The position numbers and the translations under genes are program-made. DNA of 64,000 bases from the NCBI RefSeq assembly GCF_008327685.1, contig NZ_BDDE01000014.1, positions 186,001-250,000 on the forward strand, in the 5' to 3' direction. The notes under the pieces are model-generated. The model was not told the origin of the DNA and searched no databases. It saw only the letters and a list, made by a program, of their open reading frames with translations. Positions 42,074 to 50,058 of the stretch are shown here, in pieces (positions within the stretch are counted from its first letter, which is position 1; every line of letters begins with the position of its first letter). This DNA is from Actinomadura sp. K4S16 (GTDB taxonomy: Bacteria; Actinomycetota; Actinomycetes; Streptosporangiales; Streptosporangiaceae).

Positions 42074-42544
42074 GTGCAGAGTGATCAAGAAGTGACCTTC
42101 CGCGAGGCGACGGTGGACGATCTCCCTGAGATCGTCCGGCTTCTCGCCGACGATCCCCTGGGATCCACACGCGAAACACCGGGGGAGAAGATCCCGGAGG
42201 CCTACTTCAGGGCGTTCGCCGCGATCGAGAAGGACCCCAACAACAGCCTGGTCATCGCCGAGGTCGCCGGGGCGGTCGCCGGCACGCTGCAGCTCACCTT
42301 CATCCCCGGCCTCACCTACACCGGCTCCGAGCGCGCCCAGATCGAGGGCGTCCGGGTGGCCGCCGAGCAGCGCGGCAGCGGGATCGGCCAGCTCATGATC
42401 AACTGGGCGATCGACCAGGCCCGCGCCCGCGGCTGCCGCGTCGTCCAGCTCACCACCGACCGCCAGCGCCCCGACGCGATCCGCTTCTACCAGAAGATCG
42501 GCTTCCGCCCGTCCCACATGGGGATGAAGTACCACCTCACCTGA
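42074..42544 (+). CDS. GNAT N-acetyltransferase
   Basis: 156 residues: VTFREATVDDLPEIVRLLAD, ERAQIEGVRVAAEQRGSGIGQLMI with the acetyl-CoA loop Q/RxxGxG, and the C-terminal RFYQKIGF. Substrate unknown. GTG start, seven bases after TAACCT; the GGAGG in between is close to ideal, so leaderless or leadered initiation is open. Confidence 0.9.
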   Translation: MQSDQEVTFREATVDDLPEIVRLLADDPLGSTRETPGEKIPEAYFRAFAAIEKDPNNSLVIAEVAGAVAGTLQLTFIPGLTYTGSERAQIEGVRVAAEQRGSGIGQLMINWAIDQARARGCRVVQLTTDRQRPDAIRFYQKIGFRPSHMGMKYHLT

Positions 42545-42585
42545 GCCGCGCCCCCGCGACGGCTCGCGGCGGGATCACCGCGGGT

Positions 42586-42993
42586 TCACGGCGTGGCGGC
42601 CGGGACGAGGGCGTCCCGCCACCGGGCGGTGTCGGTGTACTGGTGCAGCCAGGAGATCCTCCCGTCAGTGACGCGCCACAGATGCGCGAACTCCGCCTCG
42701 TACGAACGGCCGGTGGCCCTGGCCGTCCCCCGGTAGCGCCCGGTCACCACGACGAGGCCGTCCCCCGTCTCATGCCAGGTCTCGGCGTAGGGGGCCGTTT
42801 CGAACTCGGCGAAGACCGCTCCCCACACGCGGGCGAGCGTCTCCTCGGGCCCTTGGAAGGCGCCGCCGGCGCCGCACGGCAGCCCGGGCGCGGTGTGCGC
42901 CTCGAAATCCGGGTGGAGGAGGGCGAGGATCGCCGCCCCGTCGCCCGCCTGGGCCGCGGTGTAGAAACCCTTGACGATCTCGGACGCCGCCAT
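42586..42993 (-). CDS. SnoaL/NTF2-like protein
   Basis: 135 residues: VKGFYTAAQAGDGAAILALL, HPDFEAHTAPGLPCGAGGAF and TGRSYEAEFAHLWRVTDGRISWLHQY. This is the NTF2-like fold of SnoaL-type hydratases and related small-molecule enzymes. Substrate unknown. Divergent from a TetR gene, which is a likely regulator. Confidence 0.88.
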   Translation of the reverse strand: MAASEIVKGFYTAAQAGDGAAILALLHPDFEAHTAPGLPCGAGGAFQGPEETLARVWGAVFAEFETAPYAETWHETGDGLVVVTGRYRGTARATGRSYEAEFAHLWRVTDGRISWLHQYTDTARWRDALVPAATP

Positions 42994-43061
42994 GGCCGCT
43001 CCTCGTTGTTTTGGAGACGCTGTTCTAGAATCCTCTCACTACTATCATCGGAAGGACGTGC

Positions 43062-43619
43062 ATGGGTAGGCCCGCCAAGTTCAGCGAGGACCGGATCCTC
43101 GACGCCGCGCTCGCGGTGACGGCCGAGGGCGGGCCCGCCGCCGCCACGATCGCCGCCATCGCCGACCGCCTCGGGGCGCCCTCCGGTTCGCTGTACCACC
43201 GCTTCGGGTCGCGCGACCTGCTGCTCGCCACCCTGTGGACCCGGTGCGTCCGCCGCTTCCAGGACGGTTTCGTCGCCGCCCTGGACGCCGACGACGCCGA
43301 GGCGGCCGCCCTGCACACGCCCCGGTGGTGCCGCGAGAACCCCGCCGAGGCCGCCGTCCTGCTCCTGCACCGCCGCCGCGACCTCGCCGCCGCCTGGCCC
43401 GCCGAACTCGCCGAGCCGCTCGACGCCCTGAACGCCCGCGCGGCGGGCGCGCTGACCGCCTTCGCCCGGCGCCACGGCGTCGACCGCGACCGGCTGGTCT
43501 TCGCCACCGTCGACGTCCCCTACGGCGCGGTCCGCCGCCACCTGCTCGACCGCCGGCCCCCGCCGGCGCGGGTCGACGAACTGATCGCCACCACCTGCCG
43601 CGCCGTGCTCGCTCCCTAG
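43062..43619 (+). CDS. TetR-family regulator
   Basis: 185 residues: SEDRILDAALAVTAEGG, HTH IAAIADRLGAPSGSLYHRFG, then a short helical ligand domain. It is divergent from the SnoaL-like gene; ttctagaa at 43022-43029 in the intergenic is a small palindrome. ATG start gives the common MGRPAKF beginning. Confidence 0.9.
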   Translation: MGRPAKFSEDRILDAALAVTAEGGPAAATIAAIADRLGAPSGSLYHRFGSRDLLLATLWTRCVRRFQDGFVAALDADDAEAAALHTPRWCRENPAEAAVLLLHRRRDLAAAWPAELAEPLDALNARAAGALTAFARRHGVDRDRLVFATVDVPYGAVRRHLLDRRPPPARVDELIATTCRAVLAP

Positions 43620-43715
43620 CGGCCGCGAAGGCTTCTGTCCGTGTTCACCTTGGCGTGAAATGCTGGCCACCTGGGTGTGTGTCCAGATTTTTCACCCGAA
43701 CCGGAGGAGCAGCGC

Positions 43716-45206
43716 GTGGCCGACAGGCATCTGGAGATCGAGCAGAAGTACGACGCCTCCGCCGGGTTCGTCCTGCCCGATCTGGACGGAATCCCGGGCG
43801 TGGCGTCGGTGGGCGAGCCCGAGGTCCAGGACCTGCACGCCACCTACTTCGACACCCCGGACCTGCGCCTCGCGGCCAACCGGATCACGCTGCGCCGGCG
43901 GCGGGGCGGGCCGGACGCGGGCTGGCACCTGAAGATGCCCGCCGGGCCGGACGAGAAGCAGGAGTTCAGGGCGCCGCTCGGGCGGCCCCTGCTCGTCCCG
44001 GCGCGCCTGTCCGGGCTGGTCGCCGCGTACACGCGCGGGGCCGAACTGCGTCCCGTCGCCACCCTGGAGACCCGGCGGACGGTGGTGCGCCTGCTCGGCC
44101 CGGACGGCGAGGCCCTCGCGGAGGTCGCCGACGACCTGGTGACCGGGCACGGGCAGGACTCCGATCCCGAGCGGTGGCGGGAGATCGAGGTCGAGCTCGC
44201 CGCCGGCCCGCCGGAGCTGCTGAAGGCCGCGGGCAAGCGGCTGCGGAAGGCCGGCGCGAAGAAGGCCAAGTCGGCGTCCAAGCTGGCGCGGCTCCTCGGG
44301 GACGCCGTCGCGCCCTCCGAGGCCGCCCGGCAGCGGGCCGAGGCCCGGTCGCGGATCACGGAGGCCACCAGCAACGGGAAGGCGCCGGCGATCACCACCG
44401 GCGAGGTCGTGCTGGCCTACCTGGCCGAGCAGGTCGAGGCGATCCTGCGGTTCGACCCCGGGGCGCGGCTGGGCGAGGACGACGCCGTCCACCGGATGCG
44501 GGTGGCGACCCGCAGGACCCGCAGCGCGCTGCGCGGTTACCGGACCGTCCTGGACGCGGAGCGGACCGCGCCGCTCGCCGCCGAGCTGCGCTGGCTGGCG
44601 CAGACCCTGGGCGAGGTGCGCGACCTGGAGGTGCTCCGGATGCGGTTCGCGGGGGCGCCGCGCGTCCTGCTGGACGATCTGGAGCGGCACGAGCGGGCCG
44701 CGTACCGGCACCTGAACTCGGCCCTTAAGGGGGCGCGGTACTTCACGCTGCTCGACGACCTGGACCGGCTGGTCGCCGACCCGCCCCTCGCGGCCGCGGC
44801 CGGCAAGAAGGCCCGCAAGGAGCTCCCCGCGCTCGTCACCCGCGCCTGGGACCGGATGGCCGGGGCCTACGCGTCGATCAAGACCTCCGGCGACCCCGAC
44901 CTCGCGCGCCACGAGACGCGCAAGGCGGCCAAGCGCGCCCGGTACGCGGCCGAGCTGGCCGTCCCGGTGCTGGGGGCGGGGGCCAAGCGGGTGGTCAAGG
45001 ACGCCAAGCGCATCCAGGAGGTCCTCGGCGCCCACCAGGACGCCGTGATCGCGATGGAGTACCTCGAACGGGCCGCCGCCCGCGCCCGGACGACGGCCGA
45101 CGCCTTCGCGCTCGGCGTGCTCTACGGCAAGGAGCGGGCGGAGTCGGAGAAGGCGCGCGATCTCCTGGCGACCACCTGGTCCCGCACCCTCGGCCCATCG
45201 TTCTAG
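43716..45206 (+). CDS. CYTH-CHAD domain protein
   Basis: 496 residues. N-terminal CYTH (HLEIEQKYDASAGF, residues 4-190) with EIEQK and DTPDLRLAANRITLRRRRGG. C-terminal CHAD domain (about 215-490) of basic helices, including HRMRVATRRTRSALRGYR and the duplicated HETRKAAKRARYAAE. CHAD domains bind polyphosphate; CYTH domains act on triphosphates or polyphosphate. ppk is 2.5 kb away on the opposite strand. GTG start with GGAGGAG. Confidence 0.93.
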   Translation: MADRHLEIEQKYDASAGFVLPDLDGIPGVASVGEPEVQDLHATYFDTPDLRLAANRITLRRRRGGPDAGWHLKMPAGPDEKQEFRAPLGRPLLVPARLSGLVAAYTRGAELRPVATLETRRTVVRLLGPDGEALAEVADDLVTGHGQDSDPERWREIEVELAAGPPELLKAAGKRLRKAGAKKAKSASKLARLLGDAVAPSEAARQRAEARSRITEATSNGKAPAITTGEVVLAYLAEQVEAILRFDPGARLGEDDAVHRMRVATRRTRSALRGYRTVLDAERTAPLAAELRWLAQTLGEVRDLEVLRMRFAGAPRVLLDDLERHERAAYRHLNSALKGARYFTLLDDLDRLVADPPLAAAAGKKARKELPALVTRAWDRMAGAYASIKTSGDPDLARHETRKAAKRARYAAELAVPVLGAGAKRVVKDAKRIQEVLGAHQDAVIAMEYLERAAARARTTADAFALGVLYGKERAESEKARDLLATTWSRTLGPSF

Positions 45207-45218
45207 GCCGCCGGCGCG

Positions 45219-46016
45219 TCAGTCCACGAGGAGGCCGGCGCTGAGGTTGGCGATCGCTCCGGTCAGCGTCCGGGCGCGGTCGGAGGCCGCGAACGCGGCG
45301 TACTCGGCCACGTCCTCGGGCGTCGGCAGGCGCCCGAGGAGCGTCCCCTGAGCGGCGCCCGCCAGCCACTCGTCCGTGGTCGCGCCCGCGCGGCCGGCCA
45401 TCTCCGCGAACGCCTCGGTCACATGGGAGGCGCCCACCGACGCGGGGATCGCGTGCGGCCGGAGGCAGACCACGCGCACCCCGTCGGGGCCGAGCTCGCC
45501 CGCCAGGATGCGGGAGAAGGCCTCGACGGCGGCCGAGGAGACGCCGTTGCCGAGGAAGCCCCGTCCCGTCAGCCGGGCGCCGGGGGTGGACAGCGTGAGG
45601 ACGACGCCCGAACCGTGCTCCGCCAGGTGGGGAGCGGCCGCCTTCGCGGTGACGAAGAGCGCGCGCAGGTATCCGTCGATCGGAGCCATGAACTGGTCGA
45701 GGCCGAGCTCCGCGAGCGGCGGCCCCTGCACGTGGGGGACGCCGACGGCGTTGACCAGGATGTCCAGGCGTCCGGCCCGTTCGACCACCTGGTCCAGGTG
45801 GCGGCGCACGCCGTCCTCGTCCGCGGCGTCGACCAGGGCCGCCTCCGCCTGGCCGCCATCGCCGGTGATGCTCTGCACCACGCGGTCCAGTGGCGCGCGG
45901 GTGCGTCCGACGACGTGCACCTGGGCGCCTTCACGCGCGAAGGTGCGTGCGATCGCGCCTCCGACGATGCCCCCGCCGCCGTAGACGACGGCGACTTTCT
46001 TCTCCAGAGTCGTCAC
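45219..46016 (-). CDS. SDR-family protein lacking the catalytic Tyr/Lys
   Basis: 265 residues: VAVVYGGGGIVGGAIARTF, VNAVGVPHV, LTLSTPGARL. Where SDRs have YxxxK, this reads NGVSSAAVEAF, so both catalytic residues are missing; it may act on an atypical substrate or serve a regulatory role. Third gene of the arsR-SRPBCC-SDR operon, 3 bp after the SRPBCC stop. Confidence 0.85.
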   Translation of the reverse strand: MTTLEKKVAVVYGGGGIVGGAIARTFAREGAQVHVVGRTRAPLDRVVQSITGDGGQAEAALVDAADEDGVRRHLDQVVERAGRLDILVNAVGVPHVQGPPLAELGLDQFMAPIDGYLRALFVTAKAAAPHLAEHGSGVVLTLSTPGARLTGRGFLGNGVSSAAVEAFSRILAGELGPDGVRVVCLRPHAIPASVGASHVTEAFAEMAGRAGATTDEWLAGAAQGTLLGRLPTPEDVAEYAAFAASDRARTLTGAIANLSAGLLVD

Positions 46017-46019
46017 AGT

Positions 46020-46457
46020 TCAGTCCTCGTTTCGGGTGTGGGTTCGGCTGAGCCCGCGCAGGCAGTCCGACCAGCCGGCGTGGTGCGAGGTCCGGGCTTC
46101 CTCGTCCGGAAGCCCGACCTGGTGGACCTCCACGACCGTCGCGCCGGGGGACGGCCGGAAGGTCACCGTCACCACCGAGTCCCGGAACCGCGTCGCGGGA
46201 GAGGACCAGGTGAACACCAGCCGCCGGGGCCGGTCGATCTCGCGGTAGGTGCCGGAGTGCAGGATGGACGACTCGTCGTCGACCATGACGATGCGGAACG
46301 TCCCGCCCTCGCGCGGATCCGTCTCGGCCCGGGTCTCCCTGATGCCGGACGGCCTGAGCCACGATCCGAGGCTCCGCGCGTCCAGCCAGGCGTCGAAGAG
46401 CTCCTCGGCAGAGGCGGCGATCTCCCGCCGGACGGTCACCGAGTACTCACCGGTCAC
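46020..46457 (-). CDS. SRPBCC/AHSA1 domain protein
   Basis: 145 residues: EIAASAEELFDAWLDARSLGSWL, EGGTFRIVM, YREIDRPRRLVFTW and VEVHQVGLPDEEA. AHSA1-type lipid- or ligand-binding fold often partnered with ArsR regulators. GTG start overlaps the ArsR stop (GTGA). Confidence 0.9.
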   Translation of the reverse strand: MTGEYSVTVRREIAASAEELFDAWLDARSLGSWLRPSGIRETRAETDPREGGTFRIVMVDDESSILHSGTYREIDRPRRLVFTWSSPATRFRDSVVTVTFRPSPGATVVEVHQVGLPDEEARTSHHAGWSDCLRGLSRTHTRNED

Positions 46458-46846
46458 GATGCCCCCTCCACGTCGTCCCGGTCGGTGTCAGCACGGTCGG
46501 TGTCGGCACGGTCGGTGGCGGCGGAGCCGGTCACGAAGGCGTCGAGCGCGGCGAGCCGCTCGCTCCAGAAGCGGCGGTAGTGCTCGATCCAGGCGGCCGC
46601 CTCGGCGAGCGGCGCCGCGTCCAGGGTCAGGATGTGCTCGCGGCCTCGCACGGTCCGCCGCACCAGCCCCGCGCCCTCCAGCACCCGGATGTGCTTGGAC
46701 GTCGAGTTGAGGGAGATCGGAAAGGCCCCGGCGACGTCGGTCACCCGGGCGTCGGACTCGGCGAGCCGGGCCAGGATGGCGCGGCGGGTGGGGTCGGAGA
46801 CCGCCGAGAAGACGGAATCGAGCAGGTCGCCCTGATATTCACCCAT
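46454..46846 (-). CDS. ArsR-family regulator
   Basis: 130 residues: VFSAVSDPTRRAILARL, the winged helix FPISLNSTSKHIRVLEGAG and GREHILTLDAAPL. The tail repeats TDRAD three times. It lacks the Cys pair of metal sensors. Heads the arsR-SRPBCC-SDR operon, an arrangement typical of ArsR-AHSA1 pairs. Confidence 0.92.
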   Translation of the reverse strand: MGEYQGDLLDSVFSAVSDPTRRAILARLAESDARVTDVAGAFPISLNSTSKHIRVLEGAGLVRRTVRGREHILTLDAAPLAEAAAWIEHYRRFWSERLAALDAFVTGSAATDRADTDRADTDRDDVEGAS

Positions 46847-46909
46847 AGGGATGAATATAGAGGTCAGCCAGGGAAGACCGCAACAGCAGGTCCGCCGGGG
46901 CCGTACCGG

Positions 46910-47782
46910 CTACGGCCGTGCCGCCTCCGGGCCGTGGCGTTCCAGGGCGGCCATCGAGCCGTCGGCCAGGTGCGCCGTCCAGAACCCGCCCTTGGGCAGG
47001 TCCGTGTCGTCCGGCACCTTCTCCCCCAGCTTGCGGCAGAGCCCGGTGACGAGCTCGGAGACGATCTCGCCGTGCGTGCTCACGACCACCGGGGTGCCCG
47101 CCATGGAGAGCAGCCGCTCCACGGCCTGGTCGGGGTTCGTCTCGCCGACCGTGAACGCCGCATCAGTCTCGACGGGCACGCGGACCCGCCGCGCATAGGG
47201 CAGGACGGTCTCCAGGCAGCGCGCGGTCGCCGAGCTGACGATCCGCATGGGCCCGTAGGAGTGCAGCAGGTCCGCGAGCTCGGCCGCCTCGGCGCGGCCG
47301 GTGCCGTCCAGCGGGCGCAGTTCGTCGGCCTCCCGCCACGCGCTCTTCTCCCCCGCGCACCCGTGCCGCAGGATCACCAGCGGCGCGGAGTGGAGCGGCC
47401 CTTGGAGGAACGCGCGGAGCAGGTCGGCGTCGTGCCGGTAGCTGAGCCGCGCCTCGGCCTCCTCCGCGGGCAGCCAGACCAGCTCGTCCACCTCCTCGTT
47501 GGGGGCGAACGCGCTTCCGCCGGCCGGGCGGGCGGCCCAGTAGTCGACCAGCTTGGTCCGCTCACCGAGCGGATAGGAGACGGTCGGCAGCCGCCGCCCG
47601 AGGCGGGGGACGACGCCCGTCTCCTCCTCGACCTCGCGGACGGCGGCGCGCAGCACGTGCTCGCCCGGGTCGACCTTGCCCTTGGGGAACGACCAGTCGT
47701 CGTGGCGGGGGCGGTGGATCAGCGCGAACTCGGGGCCGTCGCGCCACAGCAGCGTTCCGGCGGCCCGGACGACGTCAGGCAT
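46910..47782 (-). CDS. mutT1: Nudix hydrolase with C-terminal histidine phosphatase (MutT1-like)
   Basis: 290 residues. Nudix box GKVDPGEHVLRAAVREVEEE at about residues 35-57; a second domain starts LVILRHGCAGEKSAW (RHG). Mycobacterial MutT1 has both domains, degrading 8-oxo-GTP and related nucleotides, and also neighbours ppk. Its start overlaps the ppk stop by 8 bp, so it is translated with ppk. Confidence 0.93.
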   Translation of the reverse strand: MPDVVRAAGTLLWRDGPEFALIHRPRHDDWSFPKGKVDPGEHVLRAAVREVEEETGVVPRLGRRLPTVSYPLGERTKLVDYWAARPAGGSAFAPNEEVDELVWLPAEEAEARLSYRHDADLLRAFLQGPLHSAPLVILRHGCAGEKSAWREADELRPLDGTGRAEAAELADLLHSYGPMRIVSSATARCLETVLPYARRVRVPVETDAAFTVGETNPDQAVERLLSMAGTPVVVSTHGEIVSELVTGLCRKLGEKVPDDTDLPKGGFWTAHLADGSMAALERHGPEAARP

Positions 47783-49859
47783 CGATCGTCCTCCACCGGC
47801 GGCTCTTCACCAGGTGGGTCTGGATGTCCAGCAGGGTCTCGCCGGGGAGGGACCGGCTGCGCGTCCAGGTCCCCTCGCCGTCGAGCGTCCACGCGTGGGT
47901 GCCCTCGTCCATGGCCCGGTCCATCAGGGCGAGCAGGTCGTCGCGCTGGGCCCGGTCGGTGACGGTGACCAGGGCCTCGACGCGGCGGTCCAGGTTGCGG
48001 TGCATCAGGTCGGCGCTGCCGATCCACACCTCGGGCTCGCCGCCGTTCTCGAACGCGAACACGCGGGAGTGCTCCAGGAAGCGGCCGAGGACGCTGCGCA
48101 CCCGGATCATGTCCGACAGGCCGGGCACGCCGGGACGCAGCGCGCAGATGCCGCGGACCCAGACGTCCACCGGCACCCCGGCCCGCGACGCCCGGTAGAG
48201 CGCGTCGATGACCACCTCGTCCACGACGGAGTTGCACTTGATCCGGACGCGGGCCGGATGCCCGGCCCGGTGGTTGTCGATCTCGTGCTCGATCCGCTGG
48301 ACGAGCCCGGAGCGCAGGCTGTTCGGCGCGACGAGCAGCCGGTGGTAGGAGCTCTGCCGCGAGTAGCCGGTGAGGTGGTTGAACAGGGCGCTGACGTCCT
48401 CGCCGACCTCGGGGTCGGCGGTGAGCAGCCCGAAGTCCTCGTAGAGGCGCGCCGTCTTCGGATGGTAGTTGCCGGTGCCGATGTGGCAGTAGCGGCGCAG
48501 CTGGCCCTCGGACTCCTGCCGGACGATCAGCGCGAGCTTGCAGTGCGTCTTCAGCCCGACGAACCCGTAGACGACGTGGCAGCCGGCGGTCTCCAGCTTG
48601 CGCGCCCAGGCGATGTTGGCGCGCTCGTCGAACCGGGCCTTCAGCTCGACGACCACCACGACCTGCTTGCCGGCCTCGGCGGCGCTCATCAGGGCGTCCA
48701 CGATCGGGGAGTCGCCGCTCGTCCGGTACAGCGTCTGCTTGATCGCCAGGACGTGCGGGTCGGTCGCGGCGTCCTCGATCAGCCGCTGGACGGTCGTGGT
48801 GAACGAGTCGTAGGGGTGGTGGACGAGCACGTCCCGCTCACGGATGGCGCTGAAGATGCTGGCGTCCTCCGGCAGCGCCTCCTTCGAGGGGACGAAAGGG
48901 GGGTACTTCAGCTCCGGCCGGTCGAGGTCGGCAATGGCGGCGAGGCCGCCGAGGTCGAGCGGCCCGACGACGCGGTAGATCTGGCCCTCCTCCACCCCCA
49001 GCTCGGAGGTGAGCAGGTCCAGCACGCCCTCGGAGATCGACTCCTCGACCTCCAGCCGGACGACGGGGCCGAACCGGCGGCGCAGCAGCTCGCGTTCGAG
49101 GGCCTGGAGCAGCCCCTCGCTGATGTCCTCGTCGATCTCCAGGTCCTGGTTGCGGGTGACGCGGAACGCGTGGTGCTCGACGACCTCCATCCCGATGAAC
49201 AGCTGCCCGAGGTGCGCGGCGATGACGTCCTCCAGCGGCGTGAACCGGTCGGGGGACGCCTCGATGAAGCGCGGCAGCAGCGGCGGCACCTTCACCCGGG
49301 CGAACATCGTGGCGTCGGTCTCCGGGTCGCGGACGATCACCGCGAGGTTCAGCGACAGGCCCGAGATATAGGGGAACGGGTGCGCGGAGTCGACGACGAG
49401 CGGGGTGAGCACGGGGTAGATCCGGTCGCGGAACAGCCGCCGCAGCCGCTCCTGCTCGGTCTCGGCCAGCTCGTCCCAGCGCAGGATGTCGATGCCCTCC
49501 TCCCCGAGCGCGGGCAGGATCTCCTTGCGGAAGCAGGACGCGTGCCGCTGCATCAGCTCGTGCGCGACCACGCCGGTGCGCGCCAGCACCTCGCGGGGCT
49601 GGCGGCCGCTCGCGGACTGGACGGCCAGGCCGGTCGCCATCCGGCGGGCGAGGCCGGCGACGCGGACCATGAAGAACTCGTCGAGGTTGCTGGAGAAGAT
49701 CGACAGGAAGCGGACGCGCTCGAGCAGCGGCAGGTCCGGGTCCTCGGCGAGCTCCAGGACGCGCTGGTTGAATCTCAGCCAGCTCTCCTCCCGATCGAGG
49801 AAGCGGTCCTCGGGCAGCGCCTCGGCCTGTGGGGGGACGTGTCCTGGATTGACGGTCAT
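47775..49859 (-). CDS. ppk: polyphosphate kinase 1
   Basis: Reversible transfer of the gamma-phosphate of ATP to polyphosphate. 694 residues. Full length: N-terminal domain DREESWLRFNQRVLELAEDP; catalytic His regions in GLKTHCKLALIVR and SADLMHRNLDRRVEALV; phosphate-site motifs RYCHIGTGNYHPKTA. ATG start. A PHO-box-like direct repeat lies 18 bp upstream. Operon with mutT1. Confidence 0.97.
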   Translation of the reverse strand: MTVNPGHVPPQAEALPEDRFLDREESWLRFNQRVLELAEDPDLPLLERVRFLSIFSSNLDEFFMVRVAGLARRMATGLAVQSASGRQPREVLARTGVVAHELMQRHASCFRKEILPALGEEGIDILRWDELAETEQERLRRLFRDRIYPVLTPLVVDSAHPFPYISGLSLNLAVIVRDPETDATMFARVKVPPLLPRFIEASPDRFTPLEDVIAAHLGQLFIGMEVVEHHAFRVTRNQDLEIDEDISEGLLQALERELLRRRFGPVVRLEVEESISEGVLDLLTSELGVEEGQIYRVVGPLDLGGLAAIADLDRPELKYPPFVPSKEALPEDASIFSAIRERDVLVHHPYDSFTTTVQRLIEDAATDPHVLAIKQTLYRTSGDSPIVDALMSAAEAGKQVVVVVELKARFDERANIAWARKLETAGCHVVYGFVGLKTHCKLALIVRQESEGQLRRYCHIGTGNYHPKTARLYEDFGLLTADPEVGEDVSALFNHLTGYSRQSSYHRLLVAPNSLRSGLVQRIEHEIDNHRAGHPARVRIKCNSVVDEVVIDALYRASRAGVPVDVWVRGICALRPGVPGLSDMIRVRSVLGRFLEHSRVFAFENGGEPEVWIGSADLMHRNLDRRVEALVTVTDRAQRDDLLALMDRAMDEGTHAWTLDGEGTWTRSRSLPGETLLDIQTHLVKSRRWRTIDA

Positions 49860-49876
49860 ACTGAAATTTTCCCTGA

Positions 49877-49898
49877 TTTAGGTTAACTAAAGTCGAAC
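49877..49898 (-). promoter_or_regulatory. candidate PHO box upstream of ppk
   Basis: Read toward ppk: gttcgacttta then gttaacctaaa, two 11-base direct units beginning GTTCGAC and GTTAACC. PhoP boxes in actinomycetes are 11-bp direct repeats of GTTCACC type. ppk is under phosphate control in Streptomyces, so the match is plausible. Inference from pattern and position. Confidence 0.5.
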
Positions 49899-49911
49899 TC
49901 GCGGGTTCCAC

Positions 49912-49930
49912 CGATGTATCTGATACGTCG
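49912..49930. promoter_or_regulatory. 19-bp near-perfect palindrome
   Basis: cgatgtatc-t-gatacgtcg with one mismatch, containing gtatc-t-gatac. It lies between divergent ppk and the pentapeptide gene, about 55 bp from ppk's start. A candidate operator. Confidence 0.4.
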
Positions 49931-50058
49931 ATCATTCCCGCGGTTCCCCCAGATCACTCCGCTCCCGGCCGCCCGCCTCGGGCTCTGTGGAGAGGTCGCA
50001 ACGACCTGGCTGCCAGGAGACCTTCACCACACGGCCCCGCGTGGGTAGAACGAAGACC

